Below, one piece after another: positions 28,817 through 41,710 of a stretch of DNA of 64,000 nucleotides. Location: NCBI GenBank assembly GCA_035236585.1, contig CP141132.1, positions 56,951,880 through 57,015,879 of the forward strand, read 5' to 3'. Positions within the stretch are counted from its first letter, which is position 1. The number at the start of each line of letters is the position of its first letter. The notes under the pieces were generated by a model, which was not told where the DNA came from, ran no database searches, and was given only the letters and a program-made list of their open reading frames with translations. The DNA comes from Warburgia ugandensis (lineage: Eukaryota; Streptophyta; Magnoliopsida; Canellales; Canellaceae). A program made the position numbers and the translations under genes.

Positions 28817-28869
<53 letters not shown>
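26944..28869 (+). mobile_element. RTE-clade LINE, 5'-truncated (LINE-1 of window)
   Basis: A non-LTR retrotransposon copy that matches the 3' 60% of the copy at 33.3-36.6 kb. The 3' end has the plant RTE tail: GTGGCCGACCCCTAATTGGG followed by GAT repeats. The endonuclease domain is missing through 5' truncation, the usual outcome of incomplete target-primed reverse transcription. A candidate 9-bp target duplication, ATGATTAGA, lies at 26,935-26,943 and 28,870-28,878; the right copy overlaps the GAT tail, so it is only suggestive. The element lies inside the LTR of gypsy-C. Confidence 0.85.
27067..28802 (+). pseudogene. RTE LINE reverse transcriptase, disabled
   Basis: In life this enzyme copies LINE RNA at a nicked chromosomal site. 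The first open part (27,115-27,480) holds the N-terminal RT region with MGPDGIPIEVWK. Then the frame shifts near 27,480, and the remainder to the TAA at 28,800 runs in one frame. Motif A is FIDLEKAYD (27,762-27,788), the catalytic box FADD is intact (28,035-28,046), and the C-terminal SGKTRKDRIR block follows about 28,495. In-frame stops lie at 27,660, 27,966, 28,350 and 28,593. With one frameshift, four stops and no endonuclease the copy cannot move by itself. Compared with the other copy it keeps a better RT active site. Confidence 0.88.

Positions 28870-28874
<5 letters not shown>
28818..28874. repeat. (GAT)n 3' tail of the LINE, 19 units
   Basis: A pure trinucleotide run directly after the LINE 3' untranslated end. 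RTE elements end in short tandem repeats instead of poly-A; the length suggests later slippage. The other LINE copy has only about seven, imperfect units. Confidence 0.95.
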
Positions 28875-28875
<1 letters not shown>

Positions 28876-28878
28876 AGA

Positions 28879-30100
28879 TCAATGATTGATCCAACCATCC
28901 ATCATGTTTGAATCATTCATTGCATCCTCATAGTGTGCAAATTAAGATCTATGGCAAAGAACCTCTATCTGAAGAGTGGTTAAGGCAATGTAGCTGATCT
29001 TGATCAATGACTGTGATTAATCGAGGTATATAGGCATGAAATTGGATCAAATTTGATAATTTGTACCATTCAAATGATTCATTGAGAGTGTTTAATTTGA
29101 GTTACTAATTTATTGTTTGATTTTGAATGATTAGGTGGACGATCGTGGCTTGATTACAATGGATAGTGTAAATCGAGTACCTTCAATATGATCAGTTGAT
29201 AATCTGACAACACTAATAGCTAGATATCCTTTAGATTGACCTATGCGAGATAAGACTATCATCCTAACTACATAATTTCCATGATTTGGTGATAATTAGC
29301 TAAATTCAAGTATGATTTAATTATAAACATACCTGATTAGTTGGTTAAATGAGAAATTAATTGAAATTGACATCGTATGAGTCCCTTAGGAATATGTTAT
29401 GATATGATTAAGGAATAAATTATATAGTTATTTATGGGGCAAATTCATCCTAATTTGGATTATCAATTAACTAGGGCATGCCCCATCTTGAGATCACATG
29501 GCTGAACGATTGGATCGTATTAAAACATAGTATATTAAGATATGAAAATATAATGTTTATTTTACAGCTAAGAATTCAACTTAGATAACTTGGATTCTAA
29601 GTTAGACCTGGATGTGATATGTATCCAGGTGGTGGCACTGAGGCGGACTAATATAGAGCGGAGTCTAAGTGTGATTTGACAGGTACAGATAAGTGGTTCT
29701 TCGTTTGAGATAGGTGATGACAATAAATAGTGGTTATATTTCTATTTTGAAATTTTAGATTTTCATAGCATTAGCTTAGTATTTATGAATGAGTACGATG
29801 CATATATTATTATACCTTGGTTCTTATTAAAATATCTATCTTATTTGTGGCTAATGAGCAAGTGCATGATTTCATTGATTATTATTTTTCCATGAACGCA
29901 TGATTTGACTATGATGAGTCATATTTCATATGCCATAGTGAAAATTCATTATTTTGATATGACAATGACTTTAAAGTCATTGAATGATGATTTCATTTAC
30001 TAATGCAAATTGAGGCATGTGGAGGCCTTTTCTTATTACATGTTTTATAGCTGATTTGGTGGAGGGGCTTGGTGGCTGGTCCTTAAGAGACTAACCCCAG
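28879..30100 (+). mobile_element. Gypsy-C LTR sequence between LINE and the conserved LTR blocks
   Basis: AT-rich, non-coding. By position it is the middle of the gypsy-C LTR. The CTGGTCCTTAAGAGACTAACC block at about 30,075 marks where recognisable similarity to solo LTR B begins. Confidence 0.5.
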
Positions 30101-31150
30101 GATGAGGAGCAACGCCTAGGGATGGTGAGCCACAAGTGCTTTTGGTTTTCATTATTTCATTAGAGGATTGTATATCCATTTTATTGACCATTAGATTTGT
30201 GATTTTCATGTTTTGTGGATTTATGACAGGTGTTTCTACTCGGTGGAAGCTATGCTAGGAGGGATGTAGGGTTGACCACCCACCCTTTGACTTTGCTAGA
30301 AGATTAGACATCTACCCGTAGTAGGGCAAATGCGCAAGGAGTGGTATCATGGGTAGTCTTCTCTACGTATCCGTTCAGTCCCCCATGCTCGACTGACACT
30401 TAATCTCACATTCTGGTGTCGTTGAGGAGCGGCAGTTGGTAGAATGAGGAGTTGGTTACCATTGTAGCAATGTGTCCATGCATTTCTTGATGATTAATTT
30501 TATCATATTGTGCACTAAGCAAGCCAAGATGGATATTCCCTATATACCCACTACATGATGATGCGTGGAGGAGTGTTATGAGTACTCATGACCAAAGATT
30601 CGAGTGTATGAGACACTCACGGGACCCATGTGTGAGGGTGCCCCTTATATATGATGTGCATATTATTTGAGATATTTCTAACACATTCGATGCATTTCAC
30701 CAATGTGATTTTTAACTCTTAAGACCCCTCTATGAGGGTGCCCTTGTTGATGACTTGTACATTTACTAATATATTCTCCAAGCTTTTATGCTCTGTATTG
30801 ATTTGGCATGTTTTTAGATGCAATTGGCGTGAGTTACATCGATCTAATATTGGCCTTTTGATGAGCTTGAGAGGCTTTGTTCACTCAATAAGTTTTGGAA
30901 ATGCATAGGTGTCTTGCATGCATTGCCTTATTTTCATCATTATTATGAGCTTTGATACATTGGCTATTGTTGTAGATTTAGTTGGTTTTTTATGCTAATT
31001 ATGTTATACTTCATCATTATTTATTCTTATATTTGATATCATGCTAGAAATATTGGCACGAGGAAGATATTTATCACATATTTTGAGATTTAATACATGA
31101 CCATTTCATATTGTGTTAAATATCTATAAATTACTATTATTATTATCATC

Positions 31151-31203
31151 CCCTACACAAACATAGCTTGCTGAGTCATTGAAATGTTTTTGTGATGGCT
31201 CAG
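31151..31203 (+). other. Conserved LTR hairpin module (gypsy-C), with changed pairs
   Basis: CTACACAAACATAGCTTG is followed by CTGAGTCAT and, after a spacer, ATGGCTCAG. Bases differ from copies A and B, but the second stem still pairs over nine positions with one G-U type pair. Sequence drift with preserved pairing is the pattern of a selected RNA structure, though one case is weak evidence. Confidence 0.5.
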
Positions 31204-31820
31204 ATATAGAGAGTGACAACAAGTAAGACAAGCAGATAAATAGCAAGTGAGGACAATGGTGGCCTTTAGTAAAGTAGAGAGGACCTCATCGATGTAAGAG
31301 GTTTGTTAAACTACAAACTTGAATGCTGTAGATGGACTATATATGCATGCATATAAATTTCACTTTTATGACTCTAATGTATGGTAGTGTTTTGTTGGAT
31401 GTGATGGCTATGTATAGACAAACCCTGTTAATATTGTTGTTCTTTTTTTATTCTCACTTTACCATTGAGGTATATGGTTTTATCAAAAATGTGTGCATGA
31501 ACTGGATGGATATGGAGACTAAGTCTCCCAGATTGTATATTGATGTTTATTATGTTAATCAAGTGTTTGTCGCATCTCATGCGTTAAAAGAGCTGGTCCA
31601 AAATATAGAGGACACTGTTGAATTTTTATACAAATGGGAATATCATTTTATTATTAAATCTATGGTTTATTGGGTTGTATGACTCTTGGGGTTTTCAAAA
31701 AAATTCTTTTTATTCAAAATTTTCATTTTTAGTTGATTTTAAAATTAAAAATTTTAACTACGGATCTTGACTTTTTTAAAAACTAGTATTTATATGTTGT
31801 GTAAAACTCATGATGTCACA

Positions 31821-31836
31821 GTGTCGTTTCAGAGCC
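31821..31836 (+). other. Degraded primer-binding site of gypsy-C
   Basis: GTGTCGTTTCAGAGCC follows the LTR end TGATGTCACA directly and is recognisably derived from TTGGTATCAGAGCC, the initiator-Met type site. Confidence 0.6.
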
Positions 31837-33339
31837 TAGTGTACTCCATAGCCACTCCAACAAGTCCAAAAGTAACATGCAGTCCATTGACTGAGATGAT
31901 TACCTAAATATGAGTTGCAGTAATAACTCATATGAGGGATGCTGATGATTGTTAAATAGATGCTGCCATGAAGGTTAGCAGATTTTTCTTAGAGAAGATG
32001 AGACTTTAAATCCGTTTATGAGTACAAGGAAGTGCACTTTCATGGAATGTATTGATTCTTAGAGTAAAGGATTAGAATAAAGAGTATAAATGGTACCTCT
32101 AGTGAGAACCTTATTATATGACAGAAGATATATTTACATGGACTATTTATTAAGAGTTCAAGTTTAGACTTGGATCAGAAATGCCTACCATAAATAGTGA
32201 ATCAATTAGAGAGAAAGATGGATGAAGTGAATCAGGTAAGATGAATATGATTATAACTTATTTATATTCAATACTGATAGTGATGATAATGTGGTTTCTA
32301 ACTACTAAGGAAGTTTATTATGACAGATCAATTTCATTGGGTGAGACATTGCTAGAGTTGTAAATAATTTTGATAGATATGACCCTAAAATAATTCATTA
32401 GTTAAAGGAAATTGAATGATGAAGATGAAAAAACCAAAAATGTAGCCACAAGGATTCTAGTGATGGTTGTTTGAGAGGATACATTCCTTAATTGCCGAGA
32501 TTATTACTGGCGAGGCCCTTAGGAAGGCGTATAATGATCAATATTTTTTCCTTATGGGCAGCTAGCTATACAAGGAGAGTTAGCTACTCTAGAGCAGAGT
32601 GATCAGATGCTGCAGTAGTATTTCAACCAGTTTACGTAGCTATGGAGGTTTTCTCTTGGTGGTGTCACCACATATTAGGAGGTGGCAGATAGATTGGTTG
32701 ATCCGTTGATGCCTAGATTGAGGAATTAGGTGATTTTAGCAAGTTCCACTTCGATGATAGAGGCAAAATTCATGACCTCTATGTTAGAAAGAGATTTTCT
32801 CAAGACCAAGATGATTGTAGGGACTCGAACATGGATAGTTTGAGGCAACCCAGTAAGGGCAAGAGACCCTTGTCATTGACGCGATTGCAAAGGCCACCGA
32901 GTCAATGACTTTTGAGTAGCTAAGCAAGGATGCAAATAAGAGGTGTAATACTTGAAGGGCAGGCTCCTTGGACAACCATGTCCTAATGAGTAGTATTATC
33001 AACAGCCGCCATTATAGAGGTTGTTGTTTAAATGCTTTATTTGTGGAGAGCTGGGGTATTTCTTTGGAGACTGTTCCTGGGGACAACAAGTTATATTGAT
33101 TGATATTGGGAGCAGGGAAAAAATGGCCTCACATAGGCAGTGATGTGTTTCTGCCATTACTTTGAGGTAGATACAAGCCTCGAATCAAGTGGTGGAAAGT
33201 ATTTTCCTGATTGCTTGTAGGTATGCTATGATCTTCTTTAATTCAAGATCCAGTCATTCTTTCATTTCATGTGGTGGCATCCCAATGGATACATTTGTGT
33301 GTGTGTAACCATTTTTGGGTTGGATGTTATGATGCAGTA
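31837..33339 (+). mobile_element. Gypsy-C leader, gag and start of protease, broken
   Basis: The first 300 bases align with the minus-strand segment below 51,430 that follows the gypsy-E LTR, so both are leader and early gag. Around 32,490-32,570 a gag block matches 41.6-41.7 kb of gypsy-E. A zinc-knuckle-like C-x2-C-x9-C pattern (KCFICGELG) lies at about 33,027-33,070. The start of the protease, with a HSFIS block, is near 33,260, next to the LINE insertion. Heavily decayed. Confidence 0.7.
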
Positions 33340-33534
33340 ACTCTGCCGATCCCAGTCCTAAGCTTGGATAAAAAAGGAGGGTTTTGCGCCAAGTGCGAGC
33401 TGACAAATAAAACCTTTTTGAAGAAGTTGAAGATGATTTTGTTATTTTCTTTTCTTACTGTCATGAATCGATCACTAACATTCCCTTAAGCTGGGATGTC
33501 CACCACGAGCAAAGCACTGTATCAGCTCCCGGGT

Positions 33535-33672
33535 GTAGTGAAAAATGGGCAAGGGTTGCTAGGTCATTTCCTTGGAAGCGACACTCTACATTGGATGTCA
33601 ACTGTAGTGAAAAATGGGCAAGGGCTGCTGGAGCATCCCCTTGGAAGTGACTCGCTACATCAAAACTGAGGT
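33535..33672 (+). repeat. Tandem duplication in the LINE 5' untranslated region
   Basis: Two copies of about 69 bases beginning GTAGTGAAAAATGGGCAAGG, followed in each by CTTGGAAGYGAC and CTACAT. Tandem units in 5' untranslated regions of LINEs often carry promoter activity; here that is only inference. Confidence 0.7.
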
Positions 33673-33675
33673 GTA

Positions 33676-36537
33676 GTGGAAAGTAGACATGGCTTTATGC
33701 CATGGGGATTGAGAAGTGTGTGGGTAAATAGGCTATCTCAAGAGCATAAGATTTGTATCACCACATGGAATATAGGGACATTGACAAGTAAGAGTTTAGA
33801 GTTAGTAGATACTATAAAACATAGGAAAGTTAACAGAGCTTGTATCCAAGAAACTAAGTGGAAAAGGATTAAAACTAGAGAAATTAATGAGTATAAGCTC
33901 TGGTACATAGGAAAGGATAATAACAGAAAAGATGTAGGAATAGTGTTAGATAAAGAATTAAAGAATAAAGTTGCAGACATTAAAAGAACCAATGATAGAA
34001 TTATAATAATAAAACTTATTCTAGGAGAGCAGATCATTAATGTTATAAGTACATACACACTACATAGAGGGAATCATGCAAGAAATTTCCAACATAAAGG
34101 GGATATTTATAGGAGCACACTTAAATGGTCTTGTAAGAAAAGAAAAGTAAGGATATGATAGGGTACACGGAGGGTATGGTATCAGAGAATGAAATGAGAT
34201 GTGGGAAGCTATCCTCAATTTTGCTTTAGCAACCTGGCCCTTGAAAACACATTCCTTAAGAAGAGCGATGAATACTTAATAACTTTTAAAATTGGAGTCC
34301 ATAAAAGCCAAATAGACTTTTTGTTACTTAGGATTACTAAAAGATCAATGTGTAAGGATTGTAAGGTGATATCTAGGGAGAGTTTAACCTCACAACATAG
34401 GTTAATGGTTGTGGATATCTACATTAAAAGATTGAAGAAAGTACATGAACTTAATATGTATCCAAAAAGCTAAGTGGAGGAATTTAAAAGGGGAGAAAAT
34501 AACCTCACTTAAAATAAGTTAATGCTAGAAGAAAACTAGAACAATGAAATAGAAGTAAACACCATGTGGATTAATATGACAAGTCCATTAAGAAAATGGC
34601 CAAAGATGTCCTACGATTATCTAAAGTTAAAAGGCAATTAGTAAAGGAAACTTAGTGGTAGAGGGAAAACAATACAAAAGGTTATTAAAGATAAATGAGT
34701 GTGTTTTAAGGCATGGTAGAAGCCTAGAAATAATGGTAACTATGAATAGTATAAGAATGCTAATAAGTTTGTTAAGAGAATAGTAAGTGAAGCTAAACTC
34801 AAGGCATATGATAATCTCTATAATAGACTAGGATCAAGAGAAGGTGAGAAAGATGTATTTAAACTTGTAAAAATAAGACAACAAAAGGGCAAGGACTTAG
34901 ACCATGTTAAGTACATTAGAAGTGATGATCAAAGGGTACTAGTCAAAGAAGACGAGATCAAACAAAAGTGGGAAAGTTACTTTCTAAAGTTTCTAAATGA
35001 CAATTGCCCTAAGAATATAGGGATTGAAAGTACTGTAAACCTAAATAACATTGGACATTATAGATATGGCCGTAGGATTAAAATACCTAAAGTGAAAGAG
35101 GCCTTGAAGAAGATGAAATCGGGAAAGGCCTTGGGGCCTAATGGTATACCAATAAAGTTTTGGAAGCATATGGTAGATATTTGAGTAGTTTGGTTGACAA
35201 AATTCTTTAACAAGATTATAAAATCAAAGAAAATGCTAGATGAATGGAGGAAGAGATCTATTGTACCAATTTACAAGAATAAAGGAGACATACATAATTG
35301 CACTAATTATTGGGGGATCAAACTTATGAGCCACACTATGAAACTTTTTGAAAGAGTGATTGAGAAGAGGCTACAACATGAGACAAGTATCTTAGAGAAC
35401 TAGTTTAGTTTTATGCATCAGAGGCCTACCATGGAATCTATTTGCTTACTATGACAATTGATAGAGAATTATAAGGAGAGGAGGAAAGACCTCCACATGG
35501 TCTTTATTGACTTAGAGAAATCTTATGATAGGGTTCCTAGGGTATTAATATGGAGGGTATTGAACAAGAAAGGGGTTTTGCACGGGTATATAGACATATT
35601 TAAAGATATTTATGAGGGAGAGGTAACAAATGTTAAGACTACTAGCGATGATTTTCCTATCACTGGAGGATTGCACCAAGGATTGGCATTAAGCCCATAC
35701 CCTTTCACGTTAGCTATGGATGATTTAACAAAACATTTGCAATAGGAGATTGCATGGTACATGTTATTTGGAGATGATATAGTTTTAATTGATGAGACAA
35801 GGGAGGATGTAAACACAAAGCTAGAGTTATGGACAAAAGCATTAGAACCTAAAGGATTTAAAATCAACTGAACTAAGACAGAGTATATGGAATGCAATTT
35901 TAGCAAGGAGAGGAGTGGGAGTGGAGCACCAATAAAGATTGATAACCAAGAAGTCTCTATGAAAGACCTCTTTCAGTACTTAGGATCGATGATTCATGAG
36001 AGTGTAGAGATTGAGAGGGAGGTTACCTAGAGAATTTAAGCGGGTTTGAACAAATAGAGATGTGCATCTAGAGTTCTGTATGATCAATGAGTGTCACTCA
36101 AACTAAAAGGAAAATTCTATAGAATGGTTATAAGGCCAGCCATGCTCTATGGATCAGGGTGTTGAGTAGTTAAAGAACATCATGTTCATAGGTTGAGCAT
36201 AGTAGAAATGCGGATGTTGAGACGAATGAGTGGCAAGACAAGAAAGGATAGAATTAGGAGTGAAAACATTAGAGAGAACTTAGGGGTAACACCAATAGGT
36301 AACAAGATGATGGATATTAGACTTAGATGGTTTGAACATGTCCAACGAAGACCAAAAATGACACCAGTTAGAAGGAGTGAGGCAATGTAAGTAGAAGGTT
36401 CTAAAAGGGTAAGGGGAAGGCCTAAAAGAATGTGGATAGAAGTCATGAGAAAAGATTTAAAAACTTTGGGACTAAATGAAGCCATGGTACTTAATAGAGG
36501 GGAATGGAGGAACAAGATTCAAGTGGCCGACCCCTAA
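33676..36537 (+). pseudogene. RTE LINE endonuclease-reverse transcriptase, disabled
   Basis: The endonuclease start carries TWNIGTL (residues 30-36 of the stretch from 33,676) and QETKW (58-62), the metal-binding glutamate of the APE-type fold; it nicks target DNA for priming. SQIDFLL near 34,300 belongs to the same domain. RT pieces follow: FIDLEKSYD near 35,500, catalytic box at 35,767-35,778, SGKTRKDRIR near 36,227, ending with VADP and TAA at 36,535. All recognised pieces lie in one frame across about 950 codons, broken mainly by in-frame stops (for example 34,156, 35,182, 35,401). The catalytic box reads FGDD instead of the FADD of the other copy. Inactive. Confidence 0.88.
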
Positions 36538-36574
36538 TTGGGAAAAGGTTTTGATGATAATGATGATGATGATG

Positions 36575-37576
36575 TCATCCTACTTGATAGTTATTTGAGG
36601 CTAGTGAGTACCTTCAGGAGGTACTCGGGACATAGCAAGCGAGAGGATGGACACTAATGTCATCCTACTCGATATGGTTGATTATGATGTCATACTAAGG
36701 ATGGATTGGTGGGCTACTTGCTAGGTGACAAATGAGTGCTGTAAGAAGAAAGTAACTTTAAGTGTACCTGGACTAGTAGTGGCTTCGTTCCTGTGTAGGA
36801 AGGGCATTATCGAGGTTTGTGTTATTTTTGCCTTGAAGGAATTGTGGTACTTTTTCAAAGTGTGCTGAGTCTTCCTTGTTTGTGCGATAGTGGAAAATAG
36901 TGAGCAACCACAAATTGAGTCATTAACATCGTGCAAAAAAAGTTCATAGACATCTTTCTTAAGCAATTTTCAAGATTTTCACCATAGGAGATTGATTTTA
37001 ATATTGATTGGCAACAAGGACAATGTTAGTTTCCAATGTTCCATATAGGAGGGCCCCATTCGAGTTAAGAGAGCTCAAGACCTAGACACAGAAGTTATTT
37101 GAAGAGGGTTTATCAAACCTAGTGGATCATCATAGAGTTCCTTAGTCCTGAGAAAGAGAGATAGATCTTTATTGTTATGCATAGATTATAGCTTGTTAGA
37201 ATGCACCACAATGGAATATCACGTATTGATGATTTACTTGATCAACTATGGATAGTGCACGGTATTTTTGGAGATTGATATGTAGTCTGGTTGTTACTAA
37301 CTGAGAATTTGAGAGGAAAACATCTTTAAGATAGTTTTAGGACTTGTTATGATTATTACGAGTCCTGGGTGATACCAATTGGAGGGACCAATTCATTGGT
37401 AGTATTCATGGATATGATGGATTAGGTTTTAAAATTTTAATTGAATGAGTCAGGATTGTGCTAGTGGATGATATTCTTGTATACTCCATGAATAGAGAGG
37501 AGCACAAGGAATCCTTGTGCATTCTTTTGAGTATCTTACAGACTCGTCACTTGTTTGCAAATATCTATCAATGTGG
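36575..37576 (+). mobile_element. Gypsy-C protease end and reverse transcriptase, broken
   Basis: The segment 36,640-36,770 has the YDVILRMDWW block and a following KKKVTL, the end of Ty3/gypsy protease. Reverse transcriptase follows: a GFIKPS block near 37,105, LCIDY near 37,180, and the catalytic VDDILVYS near 37,470. After about 37,576 the sequence changes abruptly to an LTR of the A/B family, so RNase H and integrase of this copy are not present here. Many breaks; old. Confidence 0.85.
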
Positions 37577-38611
37577 GTTATGGTCTAGGCCTTCCCATGG
37601 GGACAGACATTAAGTCTTCCTTTACAGTTTCAATGAGGAGCAGCGGTGGTTGAGACTTTGAAGTGGTTGCCATTGCAACATGACGATCCATACTCTTATT
37701 TTGTATGCTTGCATGATGAGCATGAAGATGTTATTGTATGCCTGGGTGTGACGAGACTCGGAGGATTGATATGAGTACTCATGATCCATTGTATGAGTGT
37801 ATGAGACAATTGCGGGACCCACGTACCTTGGATCTCCTGCTTATTATTGAATGCTCATTGAGCTTGGATCATACCATGTTTTACATCCATATGATTATCA
37901 TGTTTTACACTCATGAGATTCATGTTTTATCGAGCATGATGTTTTGCTATGATAGTTATACTCCATGGATGTTATGACTTACACTTATATTAGCATTACT
38001 ATTCGACTTGCCTTTTATGTTTCAATTGTTATTACATTAAATGTCTACGTACCTACACAAACAATAGCTTGCTGAAGCATTGCTTTGTTTTGCAATGCCT
38101 CTGATATCAAGTGCAATAGCAAGAATGGCAAGGGTGTGGAGGGACAGTGATAGTAGTGGTGACCACTTTGATTCGACTAATAGATAGCTCAATGTGAGTG
38201 ATTAGATGTACTACATTTTGAACTTATTTTATGGACAGTATACTTTCATTAGATGAGTTTGATTATGACATATGTATATTATGGACATGTCTTTAAGTAT
38301 GGCGGAATGTGATGATGGATAGACCTTGGGCCACACTATTATGCTTTTAGATATTTATTGTTTAAAAATAAAGGCGTTGGTAATTTTGATGTTGGATTTG
38401 ATATTAATATTATTTTAAATTTATTGTTGCATACTTATATTTATCTTATAATCGTGGTTGCAATGTTTTCGAAAAAGGAAATAACACCTAGGGGTTTTTA
38501 AGTGAATGTTTTATATAGTATAGTAAATAAAACCTTTTTACTCTGGGATCCCAACTATATTTATTATTATTATTTATATAAAAAAGTGGTATAAAAAATC
38601 AGGATGTTACA
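37577..38611 (+). mobile_element. Partial LTR, copy D (A/B family)
   Basis: Matches solo LTR B from its CTTTCCATGGGGACAG block (B 20,413) to the end, finishing GATGTTACA at 38,611. It is clearly more diverged from B than A is, so it is older. It contains the double hairpin at 38,052-38,100. The first 2 kb of the LTR is not present. It borders gypsy-C RT on the left and gypsy-E 3' LTR on the right. Confidence 0.75.
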
Positions 38612-39671
<1,060 letters not shown>

Positions 39672-39720
39672 TTCTTCCCCTTCATGGAAATTTCGTCCTC
39701 GAAATTGTTTTCATGTTATC
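39672..39720 (-). other. Polypurine tract and pol end of gypsy-E
   Basis: On the minus strand TTCGAGGACGAAATTTCC is followed by ATGAAGGGGAAGAA and then the LTR start. This FEDE-coding end of pol running into the polypurine tract is typical of Tekay/Del-type chromoviruses. Confidence 0.75.
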
Positions 39721-41299
39721 TTCCAAACCATTTTAGAAATGTCCTGGTCAAGTAAAATAGGCCAATCATTCCACTTATTCCCAAACAAATTAGTTCATAA
39801 GGTAAGCAAATCCATGCCATGTCAAATCAGAACATGTCATAAATACTCATGACACAACTAATATATCAGAACACTTCAAGGATTAAATCCATCTATGTTT
39901 AACATTAGTACAAGTAAAAACCACCATGTATCCATATAAAGGAATACCCTACATTAGTGTGCAATAATCAGCAATGAAGTGATTAAACATTAATTGCTTC
40001 TCGCAATAGGCAAGCACCTAGAAGCTTGCCACCTAGAAGCCTACCAGTGCCTCTCCTAGTTGCCCCTCATCAATTACTCATAAGTATAAATCATGAAATA
40101 AATTTTGATTCCAAATAAGAAGATAGTCTCATGAAAAATATAATATCTGTCATCACCTATGCCATCTAGATATGATTATATAGATTGTCAATACGAGGTG
40201 GGGGATATTGGTTCTTCACCATGATGCTATTCAATAATCAGTAGTTTATGCATAGTCAAAAAGATTTGTCCTTATTCTTCATGAAGAGGGCTGGTGCTCC
40301 CCATGGAGACCCACTAGGTCTAATAAAACCCTATAAAAAAGCCAATATAGCTGGAGCTATACCATCTTAACTGGACTAGCTTGTATTACATCTTAAAGAA
40401 AGGCACTATACCTAGTACCAATCAATAGCAAAATCAATCTCCTTTGGCAATAATCCTGAAAGCTCCTCGGGAATGACTGTGAACTCTCGTACATCTTCAA
40501 TGTGTGAATTTGTGGCCACTCACTATCCTCCATTGTCACGCAAACTGGTAGGACTTGACACCCTTTGAAAATTTATCATGTTACCTTTATGGTAGAGATA
40601 ACACAAATCTCAGTGATGCTCTTCCTACCTAGGAAAGAGGTCACTGGCCATCTAGGTACATTAAAAATAACCATCCTTTTGTGAGAATCAACTGTCGATC
40701 AATGAGTAACTAGCCAATCCATCTCTAAGATGACATTGTAATCAACTATATCGAGTAAGATGACATCAATGTCTATCCTCTCGCTTGCCATCTTGATAAG
40801 TACCTCCTAAAGGTACTCACTAGCCTCAACTAATTCTCTCACTTACGTCATAATGCCCAATCCAAAGGTTAACACACATACAACATATCCAAACAAGATG
40901 TAAAAATGCTTGAAACTAGATAATAAGTAGATCTTGTGTCAAAAGGATCTTGGCATGCACATCAAAAATCAAGAAGGTACCTTCCACCACCTAGATTAAG
41001 GCATGTACCCTCATCACTGCCTATGTGGGTTCATCTCTACCCTGCTCTGAATATTAGCCTATCTAACTCTCTGTCCTTTGGGGTGGTCTTTAAGGAAATG
41101 CCTTAGCTCTCCACGGTCAAAGCATCTAAAGGATTACCACTATAATGGAAACTACTAATGCTATAATCACTACTGCAGTGATCCGGTAGGTCAAGGACAT
41201 GAGTGCTAGTGTGTTTGCCTATGCAAGGAATACACCCATGTTTGCATTCCTACTTGGCCTACTCAAATGTTGCTGACTTGGTGGCCTCTATAAGTATGT

Positions 41300-41334
<35 letters not shown>

Positions 41335-41705
41335 GATCTCTTACCCTTACAAGGTTTACTGAAGATATCCTTGTTCAAGTCCTTACAACTATCTTGGTCC
41401 TAAGAAAATCTCTCTCTAACATAGAAGTAACGAATATTTCCTTTTCCATTAAAGTGGATGGCTGTAATCACCCAGTTCCTCAATCTAGGTGTCAACGCAT
41501 CAACAAATCCATCTACCACCTCCTAATCTATAGTGATGGCATTACGACCAAACCTCCTATGCCCGTAAACCAGTTCAAACAACCATTTAATCCCTTTGCT
41601 CTATCATAACTAACTCTCTTTGTATTGCGAGTAGCTCATAAGGAAAAATACTGATCATCATAAGCCTTCCCAAGGGCCTCACAAGTAAAGCCTCAGTAAT
41701 GGAGG
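39721..41705 (-). mobile_element. Gypsy-E gag end, protease and RT, broken
   Basis: Read from right to left: gag block at about 41,705-41,620 matching 32.5 kb of gypsy-C; zinc-knuckle remains near 41,130-41,080; protease end near 40,860-40,700, which shares the GTACCTYCWGGAGGTACT neighbourhood seen at 36.6 kb; RT near 40,370-40,180 with GSPWGAPALF and PRIDNL blocks. RNase H and integrase are not recognisable between RT and the polypurine tract. Same family as gypsy-C, opposite strand. Many breaks. Confidence 0.8.
41300..41331. repeat. (AT)n microsatellite
   Basis: Sixteen AT units, in gypsy-E gag remains. Confidence 0.95.
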
Positions 41706-41710
41706 AACAA
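41706..41710. repeat. Target-site duplication AACAA, left of element G
   Basis: AACAA here and AACAT at 50,129-50,133 match at four of five bases. Gypsy-C at about 32.49 kb shows the uninterrupted gag context, which supports these as the two edges of one insertion. Confidence 0.7.

Larger units (their letters stand above)
25762..31820 (+). mobile_element. Gypsy-C 5' LTR, interrupted by a LINE
   Basis: It starts TGTAACAACCCTC and ends TGATGTCACA, followed by a degraded iMet-type primer site. Without the nested LINE (about 26,944-28,869) it is about 4.1 kb. Its beginning aligns with 39,671 downwards (minus), the 3' LTR start of gypsy-E, and its second half (about 30.5-31.8 kb) with 51,430-52,790 (minus). 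It also shares blocks with LTRs A and B, such as CTAACCCCRGGATGAGG and the double hairpin, so the families are cousins. Type: Ty3/gypsy, Tekay/Del-like. Old and broken. Confidence 0.75.
33340..36574 (+). mobile_element. RTE-clade LINE, near full length (LINE-2 of window)
   Basis: About 3.2 kb, close to the usual size of plant RTE elements, with 5' untranslated region, endonuclease, RT and a GAT-repeat tail. The 5' untranslated region begins around 33,340, near a GATCCCAGTCCTAAGC block; the exact edge is uncertain. It contains a duplicated segment of about 69 bases (from 33,535 and 33,604). It is nested in the protease region of gypsy-C: HSFIS-type protease sequence lies before it and the MDWW-type protease end after it. 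No clear target duplication is visible. Confidence 0.85.

Noticed and set aside
28818-28874. CRISPR-like or regulatory repeat array
   Set aside because: It is a simple GAT run at the 3' end of an RTE LINE, the normal tail of this class.
31332-31682. 116-codon open frame as a host gene
   Set aside because: It lies in the gypsy-C LTR; the aligned part of gypsy-E is not open and no motif is seen.
25762-38611. Gypsy-C 5' LTR and copy D as the two LTRs of one element
   Set aside because: D aligns much better with solo LTRs A and B than with the gypsy-C LTR, and the two ends differ beyond the shared module.
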